A stretch of 64,000 nt of DNA. It comes from Helicobacter sp. NHP19-012 (lineage in GTDB: Bacteria > Campylobacterota > Campylobacteria > Campylobacterales > Helicobacteraceae). The stretch is taken from positions 124,001 through 188,000 of the forward strand of contig NZ_AP024819.1 of the NCBI RefSeq assembly GCF_019703325.1, in the 5' to 3' direction. The notes beneath the pieces are model-generated. The model was not told the origin of the DNA. It did no database searches and worked only from the letters and a program-made list of their open reading frames with translations. Each line of letters begins with the position of its first letter. Position 1 is the stretch's first letter. The position numbers and the translations under genes were made by a program. Positions 18,474 to 27,961 of this stretch are shown one piece after another.

Positions 18474-19724
18474 TCACTCCAAAACACATTGTTTAAAAGC
18501 ATCCCCTCTGTGCTTGTAAGAGGCGAATTGATCTAAGCTTGCCGCACTGGGAGAGAGCATGCCGATGTCGCCTTGCTTTAAATTTTTCTTGATCTCTTGC
18601 ACCGCCACTTCGATTTTACGGCATAAGTGGGCGGGGATGTTGTGTTCCTCAGCCATTTGCATGATCGCAGGCGCGCTCACCCCTATGGCATAAACCTCCG
18701 CTTGTAGGTTTGAAAGCGCTTCAAACAAAGGTTTTAAATCCACGCCCTTTGTGTCCCCACCTAAAATCAAGTGTATGTAGTTGTCTTGAAAACGCTCTAA
18801 GGCTTTCAGGGTTGCGTCTACATTGGTCGCCTTGCTGTCATCCACCCAAGTATTGCCACCTTTATCTGTAAAAATCTCGATGCGGTGGGGTTGGATCGCA
18901 TAGCTATTTAGCAAGTCGTAATCGGCAACGCCCGTGTGTAATTTTGCGGCACTCAAAGCCAAGAGGGCATCGAGCAAAAAGGGTTCTTTAAAGCGCAACT
19001 TCGAAGCGTCTAGCCCCATTTTTTGCGCCAAATCTTTGGAGTTTTCATAAAAAATGCTCTCTGTCTTTGTGGCGTGCACGAGGGGGTGGTCTTTGAGTGG
19101 AGCGTGCAAAAAGGCGTGGGTGTGTGCGCCCATTAGGCTCAAGGGTTTTAACTTTGCCGCCACATAGTTTTCATAATTGCCATGCCAACTTAAGTGGTCT
19201 TGGGCTAGGGGGAGGAGAACATAGGTTTGTGGGCTCAAGTGGTTGGTGTAGTGCAGAGTGAAAGAACTGGTTTCAAGCACCCAGGTGTAAGGGGGTTTTA
19301 GCTCTAAACTTTTAGTGTAGAGCTGGATTAAAGGCGTGCCGATATTGCCCCCCACTTGGGCATTTTTGAGCAAGAGTCCTAACATTTTTGTGGTCGTGGT
19401 CTTGCCATTGGTCCCGCTGATAAAAATCGTGGTCGGCAGGGGGTCTTTGCGGTTACTCTCCCAAAGCCGTTTGATGTAGTCGTATTCGCTACAAAGGTGC
19501 TTGCTAGCCACCACGAGGGGGTGGTTGAAAGGAATGCCCGGGCTCACAAGCTCTAAATTAGAAGTGTAAGGGTTAAACATTTTAGAGGGTAGCCACTTTT
19601 GCTGGTTGGTGTCTAGCGAGGGGGTCAGCACATGATCATCATAAATGCAATAGGGGATGTTCTTGCGGTGCAAATAGGCGGCAAAAGCTCTATTTGTTTG
19701 TCCATATCCAAGCAAAGAGATCAT
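18474..19724 (-). CDS. murD: UDP-N-acetylmuramoylalanine-D-glutamate ligase
   Basis: MurD adds D-glutamate to the peptidoglycan precursor in the cytoplasm. ATG 19724 gives 416 residues beginning MISLLGYGQTNRAFA. The ATP loop is SGTNGKTTTTKM, followed by the domain-2 motif ETSSFTLHY (family E-x-S-S-F/Q pattern) and the C-terminal DDSKATNVDATLKAL. It follows mraY on the same strand after about 70 bases, and mscS starts three bases after its stop. Confidence 0.95.
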   Translation of the reverse strand: MISLLGYGQTNRAFAAYLHRKNIPYCIYDDHVLTPSLDTNQQKWLPSKMFNPYTSNLELVSPGIPFNHPLVVASKHLCSEYDYIKRLWESNRKDPLPTTIFISGTNGKTTTTKMLGLLLKNAQVGGNIGTPLIQLYTKSLELKPPYTWVLETSSFTLHYTNHLSPQTYVLLPLAQDHLSWHGNYENYVAAKLKPLSLMGAHTHAFLHAPLKDHPLVHATKTESIFYENSKDLAQKMGLDASKLRFKEPFLLDALLALSAAKLHTGVADYDLLNSYAIQPHRIEIFTDKGGNTWVDDSKATNVDATLKALERFQDNYIHLILGGDTKGVDLKPLFEALSNLQAEVYAIGVSAPAIMQMAEEHNIPAHLCRKIEVAVQEIKKNLKQGDIGMLSPSAASLDQFASYKHRGDAFKQCVLE

Positions 19725-19792
19725 TAAAAGCCTTCGAAATAAAGTCAATCAATAAAGGCTAGGATAGCACACTAGGATAACTTAACGCTAAT

Positions 19793-20854
19793 TTAGCGCA
19801 CTTTTAAACTAAGCAGAGCCACGATATTACTCAAAAGGGCGATGATCCAAAAGCGCAAAATGATTTTATTCTCGGGCCAGCCCTTGGATTCAAAATGGTG
19901 GTGCAAAGGTGCCATGCGGAAAATGCGCTTTTTGCGGGTCTTGTAGCTGGTAACCTGTAAAATCACCGAACCTGCCTCAAGCACAAAGACAGAGCCCATT
20001 AAAATTAAAAGGATTTCATTGTTTGTAAGGATTGCCATGTAGGCGATGAACCCCCCAATGCTTAAGCTCCCACTATCGCCCATAAACACCTCTGCCGGAA
20101 AGGAGTTAAACCATAAAAACCCTAAGAGCGCGCCCACTAAAGCCATCGCCACGACCATGACCTCTCCGCTGTGGCTCACCTTTGGATAGAGTAGGTATTT
20201 ACTAAACTCGGCATTGCCCACGACATAAATAAACACGCTAAGGCTCACAAGCACGCAAATGCTCGGCACCGTGGCTAGCCCGTCTAGCCCGTCTGTCAAA
20301 TTCACGGCATTAGAGGTGGAGAGGAACACCAACATCCAAAAGCCCACAAGCAAGAGATTATGCCCTTCAAAAGAAAAAATGGGGTGTTTTAAAAAGGGGA
20401 AGTAAAGGTCTTTGTTTTGCATGAGCCCTAAGAGGGCGAGGGTAATAAAAAAAGCAAGCAAAGCTAACATGCCAAATTTATAGCGCGAGGTCACGCCGGC
20501 ATTGCTCTTGCGGCTGATTTTGGTGTAGTCATCTTGCACCCCGATGAGCCCAAAGCCCACAAGGGTAAAAAGCCCTAAAAGCACGAAGAGATTGTCAAGC
20601 CGAGCGGTTAAAAGCGCAGCCACTAAAGTGGTGGCTATAAAGACCACTCCGCCCATGGTGGGGGTGTTTTGCTTGTTTTGGTGGGGGATATAAACCGATA
20701 TGGGTTGGTTTGCTTTTTTTGCCTTTGCCCATGCGATGAATTTAGGCATCACAAAGACACAGCCAAAGAAACTTAAAAAAAACGCCATCCCTGAGCGGAA
20801 AGTCAAATACTGAAATAAATTAATGTGCAAAAGAGGGTAGAGGTAGTAGAGCAT
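19793..20854 (-). CDS. mraY: Phospho-N-acetylmuramoyl-pentapeptide-transferase
   Basis: MraY transfers the MurNAc-pentapeptide to undecaprenyl phosphate, making lipid I. ATG 20854 gives a protein of about 353 residues starting [20 protein letters not shown] with ten hydrophobic helices. Signature elements are TPTMGGVVF, the DDYTKI Asp pair, [23 protein letters not shown] and [14 protein letters not shown]. The start could instead be a TTG two codons earlier. Confidence 0.96.
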   Translation of the reverse strand: MLYYLYPLLHINLFQYLTFRSGMAFFLSFFGCVFVMPKFIAWAKAKKANQPISVYIPHQNKQNTPTMGGVVFIATTLVAALLTARLDNLFVLLGLFTLVGFGLIGVQDDYTKISRKSNAGVTSRYKFGMLALLAFFITLALLGLMQNKDLYFPFLKHPIFSFEGHNLLLVGFWMLVFLSTSNAVNLTDGLDGLATVPSICVLVSLSVFIYVVGNAEFSKYLLYPKVSHSGEVMVVAMALVGALLGFLWFNSFPAEVFMGDSGSLSIGGFIAYMAILTNNEILLILMGSVFVLEAGSVILQVTSYKTRKKRIFRMAPLHHHFESKGWPENKIILRFWIIALLSNIVALLSLKVR

Positions 20855-20883
20855 CTCCAAACTTTAGGGTAAATTAAGGCGCA

Positions 20884-20889
20884 ATTATA
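20884..20889 (-). promoter_or_regulatory. Probable -10 box (TATAAT) for mraY-murD-mscS
   Basis: The minus strand reads ATGTTATAATTG, 30 bases before the mraY start. It lies close to an opposite -10 box at 20920, so the two transcripts diverge from a 40-base core. Confidence 0.5.
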
Positions 20890-20919
20890 ACATAAAGCTA
20901 CTTTTATACCAAGTTGGAA

Positions 20920-20925
20920 TATAAT
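20920..20925 (+). promoter_or_regulatory. Probable -10 box (TATAAT) for the META lipoprotein gene
   Basis: A consensus TATAAT lies 30 bases before the GTG start at 20955. The downstream yigZ-like, hemJ, ubiE and later genes are packed closely and may all depend on it. Confidence 0.5.
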
Positions 20926-20954
20926 AGGGATTTATCTGTGTGAAGGAGTTTGGC

Positions 20955-21624
20955 GTGCGGTTTGTGAGGGGCTTTAGAGCACATTTTTTATTGTCTATGG
21001 TGGGCTTGTCTGTGCTCTTGACCGGTTGTGTGTTGGTGCGCTTTTTTAATAAAAACTTCAGCCACAACCAATACCAGATTGTACGGGTGGTGTTGGATGG
21101 GCAAACCTTTGACTTTAAAGACTTGATAGAGGAAGCGCAGCACCCCCAACCCCAACCCCCCAACCCCAAAGCAACTCTAAGAACCCCCCAAAGACAAGCT
21201 AGAACTCTTGCAAGCCGAGTTAGAACAGCGCATTAAGAACTTAGACACCAAGGACATCTCTCCCGATGCGTCCATGATCAAAAAAGACATGAAGCATTTA
21301 GAGAGCGACATTAAACGCGACCAAACCCAAAAGCCCCCTACGCTGGTGAGAAGCCCTATGGGGCATATAGAGTTTGACCAACGGCAGCTAAGGGCCTATG
21401 GCATGGTTTACTGTAACAAGTACTTTTTTAGCTATAACTTTAGGGATGATGATCACCTTGTCTTAGACGACAAGGGGATCGCCAGAAAAGTTTGTGGGAA
21501 TGAGAAATTGATGGCATTTGAGTTGGCGTTTTACAACCATTTGAAGGGCGTTTTTAACATCACAAGGGGCAAGAACACGCTTCTGCTCGAAAGCCCCACA
21601 ATGAAAATCTACATGCAGCACTGA
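20955..21624 (+). pseudogene. META-domain (HslJ-like) lipoprotein split by a frameshift
   Basis: GTG 20955 follows AAGGAG and starts a lipoprotein signal ending in VGLSVLLTGC. The first frame runs through a Pro/Gln-rich linker (QHPQPQPPNPK) to a stop at 21236. A second frame carries the rest: a charged helix (LQAELEQRIKNL), then a META-like domain with YGMVYCNKYFFSY and a final strand NTLLLESPTMKIYMQH. A TAA at 21178 in the second frame places the break after it, so the C6 run at 21184-21189 is the likely site; C5 would restore about 222 residues. The stop overlaps the yigZ-like start. Confidence 0.75.
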
Positions 21625-22169
21625 TGCAAAGCCTATTAAACGCCCCCACTTCCAAACACCAAATCAAAGGCTCGATCTTTTTAGGCTTTCTCGTGCCCAT
21701 GCACGCCTTTAGCCCCACTTTAAAGCAACTGCAACAAGAACACTTCAAAGCCCGCCACATCGTTTACGCCTACCGCTATTTAGAGGACAACACCCTAAAA
21801 GAAGCCTTGCACGAGGATAGAGAACCAAGAAACAGCACCAAACCCCTATTGGACATGCTGCGCCGTGAGGATTTGATCAATGTGGCGATCTTCGTGGTGC
21901 GCTACTTTGGGGGGGTGCTTTTAGGCGTGGGCGGGCTGATGAAAGCCTATGGGCTGGCTTTAGAGCTTTGCTTAGAGCAAGCCAAATGCGAGCCCTTCAT
22001 CGTGCCGATACACATTTGCGAATGGGTGGGCTTAAATGCCCTAGAGGCTCTAAGGGCAAGGGGGCTAAAGTATGGCGTGCAGGTGGTGGTGAAGGAAACC
22101 CAAAGCACGGGGGCGTGGGTGGATTTGATCGGCGCACCCCATCTTTTAGAAAAGGCACTAGGACATTGA
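21624..22169 (+). CDS. YigZ/IMPACT-family protein
   Basis: A 181-residue member of the UPF0029/IMPACT family. The conserved core has HFKARHIVYAYRY, EDREPRNSTKPLLDML and VVRYFGGVLLGVGGLMKAYG (G-G-x-x-L-G motif). Related proteins have been linked to translation or nucleotide binding, but the exact reaction is not known. ATG 21624 shares a base with the preceding TGA, and hemJ follows after one base. Confidence 0.88.
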   Translation: MQSLLNAPTSKHQIKGSIFLGFLVPMHAFSPTLKQLQQEHFKARHIVYAYRYLEDNTLKEALHEDREPRNSTKPLLDMLRREDLINVAIFVVRYFGGVLLGVGGLMKAYGLALELCLEQAKCEPFIVPIHICEWVGLNALEALRARGLKYGVQVVVKETQSTGAWVDLIGAPHLLEKALGH

Positions 22170-22170
22170 C

Positions 22171-22611
22171 ATGCAAACCCTGTATCTGTGGCTTAAAATC
22201 GTGCATATCTTAGCCGTCATCTCGTGGATGGCAGCTTTGCTTTACTTGCCCCGTTTGTTCGTCTACCACAGAGAAAACCACGACAAGCCCGAGTTTGTAG
22301 CGGTGGTGCGGGTGCAAGAGGCGCGCTTGTTCAACGGCATTGCCACGCCCGCCATGGTGTTAAGCATCCTTAGTGGTTTAGGGTTGTTTTATATTTTGGG
22401 CGGGCTAGATTTATTCCACTATGGTTGGGTGCATTTAAAACTGCTCTTTGTGCTCTTGCTTTTGCATTTTCACTTTATGTGCCGCAAGTGGATGCGCGCG
22501 CTCAAAAACGAGGGGACTTATAAAAGTTCGCGCTTTTTTAGGGTGATGAATGAAGTGCCGACCGCGTGCATGGCGGTGATTGTGTTTGCGGTGGTGGGGA
22601 AATTCTTTTAA
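22171..22611 (+). CDS. hemJ: Protoporphyrinogen IX oxidase, HemJ type
   Basis: HemJ oxidises protoporphyrinogen IX to protoporphyrin IX in the membrane, near the end of haem synthesis. This is a 146-residue protein with four helices. The conserved His in LKIVHILAVISWMAALLYLP and the LHFHFMCRKW block match the family. It overlaps ubiE by one base (TAATG). hemL lies elsewhere in the window. Confidence 0.92.
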   Translation: MQTLYLWLKIVHILAVISWMAALLYLPRLFVYHRENHDKPEFVAVVRVQEARLFNGIATPAMVLSILSGLGLFYILGGLDLFHYGWVHLKLLFVLLLLHFHFMCRKWMRALKNEGTYKSSRFFRVMNEVPTACMAVIVFAVVGKFF

Positions 22612-23372
22612 TGGCAAAGCCCACAGACAAGCAACAGCAAATCATCGGCATGTTCGACTCCATCGCCAAAACCTACGACACCGCAAATAAAGTCGTCAGT
22701 TTTAAGCAGGACCACAAATGGCGCAAAGAGAGCGTGCAAGAGGCCCTGCGCCATGTTTACGCCTTTCGAGGGGATTTACAGGGTTTAAGCGTGGCAGACA
22801 TTGCCTGCGGAACAGCGGATATGTTGTTGTGTGTTTTGGAGAGAATCGCTGCGTGTAAGGGAAGCGTGGCAAGCGTGTGTGGGATCGACCCGTCTGCGGA
22901 AATGTTGCGCCTAGCCGAGCAAAAAATCGCCGCAAGCCCCTTTAACCAAAACGCCCGTATCCGCCTAGATTGTTTGGAAGCAAAAAACTTACGCACCTTA
23001 GCTGATAATAGCGTGGATTTGCTCTCCATCGCCTATGGGCTGCGTAATGTCGTGGAGCGCAAAGAGGCGTTAAAAGAGTTTACTAGGGTGCTAAAAAAAG
23101 GGGGGGTGTTGTTGGTGCTTGAGTTTATGCGCCAAGATAAAAAGGGGATTTTGGGCTACTTGGCGCACATCTACACTTCTAAAATCCTGCCCTTTGTGGG
23201 GATGCTTGTTAGCTGGAATTACAAAGCCTACGCCTATTTGCCAAAATCCATTGAAAGGTTCATCAGCGCAGATGAGCTAGAAGAGGAACTTAGTGATGTG
23301 GGCTTAGAGGTCGTCCAAAAGAGCCACTACATGTATAAAAGTGTGTCGGGCATTTTTGCGGTGAAACTCTAA
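22611..23372 (+). CDS. ubiE: Demethylmenaquinone methyltransferase
   Basis: This AdoMet enzyme carries out the last C-methylation in menaquinone synthesis. ATG 22611 (on the hemJ stop) gives 253 residues; the upstream in-frame start at 22566 lies inside hemJ and is rejected. Motifs are MFDSIAKTYDTAN, the AdoMet loop VADIACGTADM, and SIAYGLRNV with EFTRVLKKGG. The stop codon shares a base with the next gene. In H. pylori, as I recall, an xseB gene follows here; it is absent in this window. Confidence 0.93.
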   Translation: MAKPTDKQQQIIGMFDSIAKTYDTANKVVSFKQDHKWRKESVQEALRHVYAFRGDLQGLSVADIACGTADMLLCVLERIAACKGSVASVCGIDPSAEMLRLAEQKIAASPFNQNARIRLDCLEAKNLRTLADNSVDLLSIAYGLRNVVERKEALKEFTRVLKKGGVLLVLEFMRQDKKGILGYLAHIYTSKILPFVGMLVSWNYKAYAYLPKSIERFISADELEEELSDVGLEVVQKSHYMYKSVSGIFAVKL

Positions 23373-24145
23373 TGCATTTATTTCTACTACAAATGGCTAG
23401 TTTTGAGTGGGAGTTCATCCAAAAGAGCGTGCGCCAAATGCCCCCAAATGCGGTGGTGGTTTTGCCCGAGTATGCCGCGACTCCCTTTTTCTTGGAGCTC
23501 TTAAGTCTAGCCCCCGAGAAGATCGACAGCCACAGCCAAGCCCGCCTAGAACAATTACAGCTCTTAAGTGCCAAACACCAAATCACCTTTAGTGTCCCGC
23601 TTGTCTTATTAAAAGAGCAGGGCTTGTTGAAACACATTGCTTTAATCAGCCCACAGGACACGCAATTTTACAGCCAACAACGCTTAGTGAATTTTGAACA
23701 CTGGGGGGAGGCTAGCTTTTTTGCCAACCCACAGCCCACCGCCTTTAAAACCCCCCCGATCCTAGAAATTGAGGGGATTAAAATCGCCCCACTCTTTGGG
23801 TATGAACTGCATTTTGATAGGCTTTGGGTGGCTTTGCAAGAGGCGGGAGTAGAGGTAGTGTTGGTTAGCACGGCTAGCACCTTTGAGTCGTTTGAGCGTT
23901 GGCGCTGTGTCTTGCGCTCAAGGGCATTTTGTAACTCTATGCTGGTGGCTAGGGCAAATCGTATCGGTATGGTGCGTGAAAACCAAAACATCCCATGGCG
24001 TTTCTATGGGGATAGTTTGATCGCCCTGCCAAATGGCAATATCGCCAGCAGTTTAGAGGGGGATTTGGGGGTGTTGCACTTGGAGGTGCATAAGGCGTAT
24101 TTGCAGGCATGGGCTAAGGAGTGGGGCTTTCGTCCCCCAAATTAA
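23372..24145 (+). CDS. Nitrilase-fold (carbon-nitrogen hydrolase) protein lacking catalytic Cys and Lys
   Basis: The 257-residue protein has the nitrilase alpha-beta-beta-alpha fold pattern, with the first Glu of the triad in VVVLPEYA (residue 33). The position of the catalytic Lys (family Y-x-K-x-H-L) reads YSQQRL around residues 100-105, and the catalytic Cys (family I/L-C-Y-D/E) reads LFGYELHF with Gly at about residue 143. By eye two of the three triad residues are therefore missing, suggesting a non-catalytic or altered role. It sits between ubiE and serS, overlapping ubiE by one base. Confidence 0.8.
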   Translation: MHLFLLQMASFEWEFIQKSVRQMPPNAVVVLPEYAATPFFLELLSLAPEKIDSHSQARLEQLQLLSAKHQITFSVPLVLLKEQGLLKHIALISPQDTQFYSQQRLVNFEHWGEASFFANPQPTAFKTPPILEIEGIKIAPLFGYELHFDRLWVALQEAGVEVVLVSTASTFESFERWRCVLRSRAFCNSMLVARANRIGMVRENQNIPWRFYGDSLIALPNGNIASSLEGDLGVLHLEVHKAYLQAWAKEWGFRPPN

Positions 24146-24151
24146 GGAGAG

Positions 24152-25411
24152 ATGATGATTGATAAAAAACGACTACTTAGCGATTTTGAGGGCGTGCAAG
24201 AAAATTTAGCCAAACGCTTTTTAGACCCCACAATTTTAGAAACTCTAAAAGAACAACTCATCGCCTACAAAGCCAAGAAACAAGAGCTCGAGCAAGCCCA
24301 AGAGTTCCAAAACAAAAGCTCTAAACTCTTTTTCACCTACAAGGACGACCCCGCAAAGGCACAAGAGTTAAAAAACGCCCTAGAGGCGAACAAAGTCAAG
24401 ATCGCAGACCTAGTCGCCCACACCAACACACTAGAAGAGGAGCTAGACGCACTTTTACACACTATCCCCAACCTACTAGACCCCATCACGCCCTTTGGCA
24501 AAGATGAAAACGACAATGTAGAGATTAAGAGGGTGTTAGAACCAAAAACCTTTAGCTTTACGCCCAAAGAACACCACGAACTCGCCCAAGAAAATGGCTG
24601 GATTGAGTTTGAAAGGGGCGTAAAGATTGCACAAAGCCGCTTTAGTGTGCTAAGAAAAGAAGGTGCGCTTTTAAGCCGCGCGCTTTTAAATTTTATGCTC
24701 GATTACAACTACAAAGCGGGCTTTGAAATCGTGAGCCCCCCCATTTTGGTGAATACCCAAACCCTCTTTGGCACGGGGCAATTACCCAAGTTTAAAGAGG
24801 ATTTATTCAAGGTGCAAGAGGAGGATTTGTATTTGATCCCCACTTCTGAAGTGAGCCTTACGAATTTATACGCCGATGAGATTTTAACTGCCGAAGAATT
24901 GCCCATTTTAATGACCGCTTGCACGCCGTGTTTTCGTAAAGAGGCGGGCAGCGCGGGCAAGGACACAAGGGGCATTATCCGCCAGCATCAATTTGACAAA
25001 GTGGAGTTAGTGGCGATCACCCACCCTAAAGAGAGCGATGCCATGCAAGCTAAGATGTTAGAAACCGCAAGTGGGATTTTAAAAGCCCTAGAATTGCCCC
25101 ATAGATTCATGCAACTTTGCAGCGGGGACATCGGTTTTAGTGCAAGCAACACAATCGATATTGAGGTGTGGCTACCCGGGCAAAATTGCTATAGAGAGAT
25201 TAGCTCAGTGAGTAACACTAGGGATTTTCAAGCCAGACGCGCCAAAATCCGCTACAAAGAGAACAAAAAGAATACTTTCGTGCACACTTTAAACGGCTCG
25301 TCTTTGGCAGTGGGGCGCACTTTGGTGGCTTTGATGGAAAACCACCAAGAACAAGATGGGCACATTAAAATCCCTAAAGTGTTGTTGCCCTACTTGCCTA
25401 GCACATTCTAA
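24152..25411 (+). CDS. serS: Serine-tRNA ligase
   Basis: A class II synthetase that charges tRNA-Ser. The 419-residue protein has the N-terminal long antiparallel coiled coil (about residues 30-105) that binds the variable arm. The catalytic core carries motif 2 ([22 protein letters not shown]) in part and motif 3 ([20 protein letters not shown]). Two adjacent ATG codons (24152 and 24155) follow AAGGAGAG; either may be used. Confidence 0.97.
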   Translation: MMIDKKRLLSDFEGVQENLAKRFLDPTILETLKEQLIAYKAKKQELEQAQEFQNKSSKLFFTYKDDPAKAQELKNALEANKVKIADLVAHTNTLEEELDALLHTIPNLLDPITPFGKDENDNVEIKRVLEPKTFSFTPKEHHELAQENGWIEFERGVKIAQSRFSVLRKEGALLSRALLNFMLDYNYKAGFEIVSPPILVNTQTLFGTGQLPKFKEDLFKVQEEDLYLIPTSEVSLTNLYADEILTAEELPILMTACTPCFRKEAGSAGKDTRGIIRQHQFDKVELVAITHPKESDAMQAKMLETASGILKALELPHRFMQLCSGDIGFSASNTIDIEVWLPGQNCYREISSVSNTRDFQARRAKIRYKENKKNTFVHTLNGSSLAVGRTLVALMENHQEQDGHIKIPKVLLPYLPSTF

Positions 25412-25420
25412 AGGTTTGGT

Positions 25421-27961
25421 ATGGTGGATGAAAATCAAGAGCAACCCCAAAAAAATAAGACAACTAACCGAAAAAATGACCCTAGTGACCTTGTAGAGGG
25501 GGAACAAAACAAAAGCAAGAGTAAAAATAAATTCTCTGCCTTTTTAGACCAGATTAAAAAATTTTTTAACAAAGAAAACTCCCTTTTCAACGCTAAAAGC
25601 CCCAAAGAGTTTTTAGTCCGCTTGCATAGCTACCCTAGACTATACTTCTCTGTTTTGGGTGGGACGGGCCTTGTGGTCTTAATCGTTGTGGGTGCACTCA
25701 TCACAAGCTTTGTTGCCCATGAAGAACACCATGAAAAAAAACTGAGCAAAAACACCGAACAACAACTTAGTAAACTCGTGCAAGTGGAGAAGAGCGAGAA
25801 TTCGATTTTAGATAACTTGCCCACTTTAAAAGAGAGTAGCCGCATCCCCCTAAGCAATGAAGAGCAAGTCAACACTTTGATTAAAAAGGCTGAAATCCTC
25901 TACAACCATGGGCAAATCGATGAATCTTTGCAGGTTTTTAGCAACATCTCCAACATTTCATCGAGCATTGCTAACCACAATCTAGGGGTGATTAGAATGC
26001 GTAAGCACGACTATGCAGGAGCCTTACAGGCTTTTAATGATGCTTTAGCGATTAAGGGTAATGATAGTGTGGATGCCATTGACGCAATGGCTGCTGCCTT
26101 TTATATCAACAATATGGATCTTTACACCCGCTATTTAAAAGTGGCCGTGGACAACATGTCAGAAATAGAAAAACAGCCCATTTACTCCTATGTCTATGCC
26201 CTGACTCTTTACTACGGAGGGCATTACTTTGAAACCCTATCTGCCTTAACCAACCCCAACTCCGATTTATTCAACGGGGATAGGCAACGCTTGGCGGCTA
26301 AGATATATTTGCTCTTTGGAGACGAAGCCAGCGCTATCACACAACTGAGTGCTACCGCTACTCCCAGAGATAACAAGGCTTTGGGCTTGCTCTATGCGCG
26401 CATGGGCGATTACGAACAGGCGATTGAATACCTGCAACGCTACAACGAACGCTACAAGGAAGATAAAGATGTGCTAGTGGCTTTAGAGCTCATCGCACTC
26501 AAATTGGGGGATTTTGGTGCCGTGCAAGACATCTTAAAGGCTCTTTTATACGACATCAATAAAAGCAAACACCAAGAAAAGATTCTAACGGACACTTACC
26601 CAATTGAGCCATCTCCTAATGCGTATTTTTTTGACATGAACACCATCCGCAAGGATTTTTGGAGTAGAAATTTTAAAGATGGACCCGGACTGCCCATCGA
26701 TCGGGTATTGTTTTACTACGCTCCCTACAAATTAGTCAATATTAAAAGTGCCTTGGGTGCGATCCAAGAGGGGGTGTTTTTTGTGGATAGCAGTGGGAGT
26801 CAGGACTTTACAGGGGCAGTCAATTTTTTAGAAAATGGTAAATATGGTAGCCTTGCCGACCGACACATGATCGCCGGGATCAAGCACCTGAGCCTCTTTC
26901 ACTTACGCCTAGCGCTTAAAGAGTTTGAACTCTCGTTAGAAGATAATCCTAACAGCTCTGTGGCACATTACGACACGGGTCTAATCTACGCCCAGCTAGA
27001 GAACTTCCATAAAGCCAGATTCCACTTTAAAAAGGCTTACCACCTCGATCCTAAAAATGTCCTCGCTGGTATTTTTGCTGTCATGAGCACACGCCTAGAT
27101 TACCGCGACCCTAGTGCCCTACTCAAACAAATCACTTTGGATTTCCAAACTTTGAAGTTTAGTGATCCCACAAGGCATGCCTTTTTAAGTTCTTTCCTCT
27201 CTTATTTAAACGGGGCGACCGATGATGATTTGAACTGGATGCAAAAGGCTAAGCGACCTTTGAGCATTTACTACGCCTTAGGCGTAGCCTATGCCAACCG
27301 CACCCATAACAAACAAAGACTAGTGAAAAACTTCGCCGCCCTAAAAAAAATGCGCCCCAAAAACATGCTCACAAGTGTGTTTTATGAGATGATGCTTAAA
27401 TACCACGCCGATATCCGCCAAATGCTTGGGGCTTATGCCTTTTTAACCAACAAAAAGACGAACTTTGAGGAACTCATACATGGTCCGCTTTTGGCACGCA
27501 AGATGTATATCTACATGGGCTTCATCACAGGGCTTTTAAACCAAGAGGAGGAGGAGCTCAACGCCCGCTTAAGTGCTTCAAACAACCAAGAGATGAGCAC
27601 AGATTTATTGCGCATGCTCGGCTTGCTCCACATTTTCCAAAAGCAGTATGAAAAATCCATAGGGATTTACAACGCCCTCATCGACAAGCTGGGCGATCAC
27701 GAAATGGAGGTTTACGAATTGGCGAGTCTATCCTACATTGCTTTAAAACGCTTTGACGATGCCGCCTTGTTGTTAGAGATTGGCAAGAGCATGGATCCGG
27801 GCAATTACGATGTGCGCTATGGCTTGGGACTGCTTTACCAAAGAGTTGGTAATTTAGAGGCTAGCTTAAATAATTTTGGTGCGATTAAAGCCCATGATTT
27901 TCACTCTTCTTATTTTGATTTCTATTTAAGAGCACCCACAAACGCCCAAGATTTGCCATGA
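25421..27961 (+). CDS. Large single-pass membrane protein with TPR repeats (PflB-like candidate)
   Basis: The 846-residue protein has a charged cytoplasmic N-terminus of about 75 residues, one transmembrane helix (YFSVLGGTGLVVLIVVGALI), then a long periplasmic region of tetratricopeptide-like helical pairs, such as IANHNLGVIRMRKHDYAGAL, SVAHYDTGLIYAQLENFHKA and VRYGLGLLYQRVGNLEASL. This topology is that of PflB, part of the epsilonproteobacterial flagellar motor scaffold; the neighbouring flgA fits, but the assignment is an inference. It overlaps uvrD by four bases (ATGA). Confidence 0.8.
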   Translation: MVDENQEQPQKNKTTNRKNDPSDLVEGEQNKSKSKNKFSAFLDQIKKFFNKENSLFNAKSPKEFLVRLHSYPRLYFSVLGGTGLVVLIVVGALITSFVAHEEHHEKKLSKNTEQQLSKLVQVEKSENSILDNLPTLKESSRIPLSNEEQVNTLIKKAEILYNHGQIDESLQVFSNISNISSSIANHNLGVIRMRKHDYAGALQAFNDALAIKGNDSVDAIDAMAAAFYINNMDLYTRYLKVAVDNMSEIEKQPIYSYVYALTLYYGGHYFETLSALTNPNSDLFNGDRQRLAAKIYLLFGDEASAITQLSATATPRDNKALGLLYARMGDYEQAIEYLQRYNERYKEDKDVLVALELIALKLGDFGAVQDILKALLYDINKSKHQEKILTDTYPIEPSPNAYFFDMNTIRKDFWSRNFKDGPGLPIDRVLFYYAPYKLVNIKSALGAIQEGVFFVDSSGSQDFTGAVNFLENGKYGSLADRHMIAGIKHLSLFHLRLALKEFELSLEDNPNSSVAHYDTGLIYAQLENFHKARFHFKKAYHLDPKNVLAGIFAVMSTRLDYRDPSALLKQITLDFQTLKFSDPTRHAFLSSFLSYLNGATDDDLNWMQKAKRPLSIYYALGVAYANRTHNKQRLVKNFAALKKMRPKNMLTSVFYEMMLKYHADIRQMLGAYAFLTNKKTNFEELIHGPLLARKMYIYMGFITGLLNQEEEELNARLSASNNQEMSTDLLRMLGLLHIFQKQYEKSIGIYNALIDKLGDHEMEVYELASLSYIALKRFDDAALLLEIGKSMDPGNYDVRYGLGLLYQRVGNLEASLNNFGAIKAHDFHSSYFDFYLRAPTNAQDLP

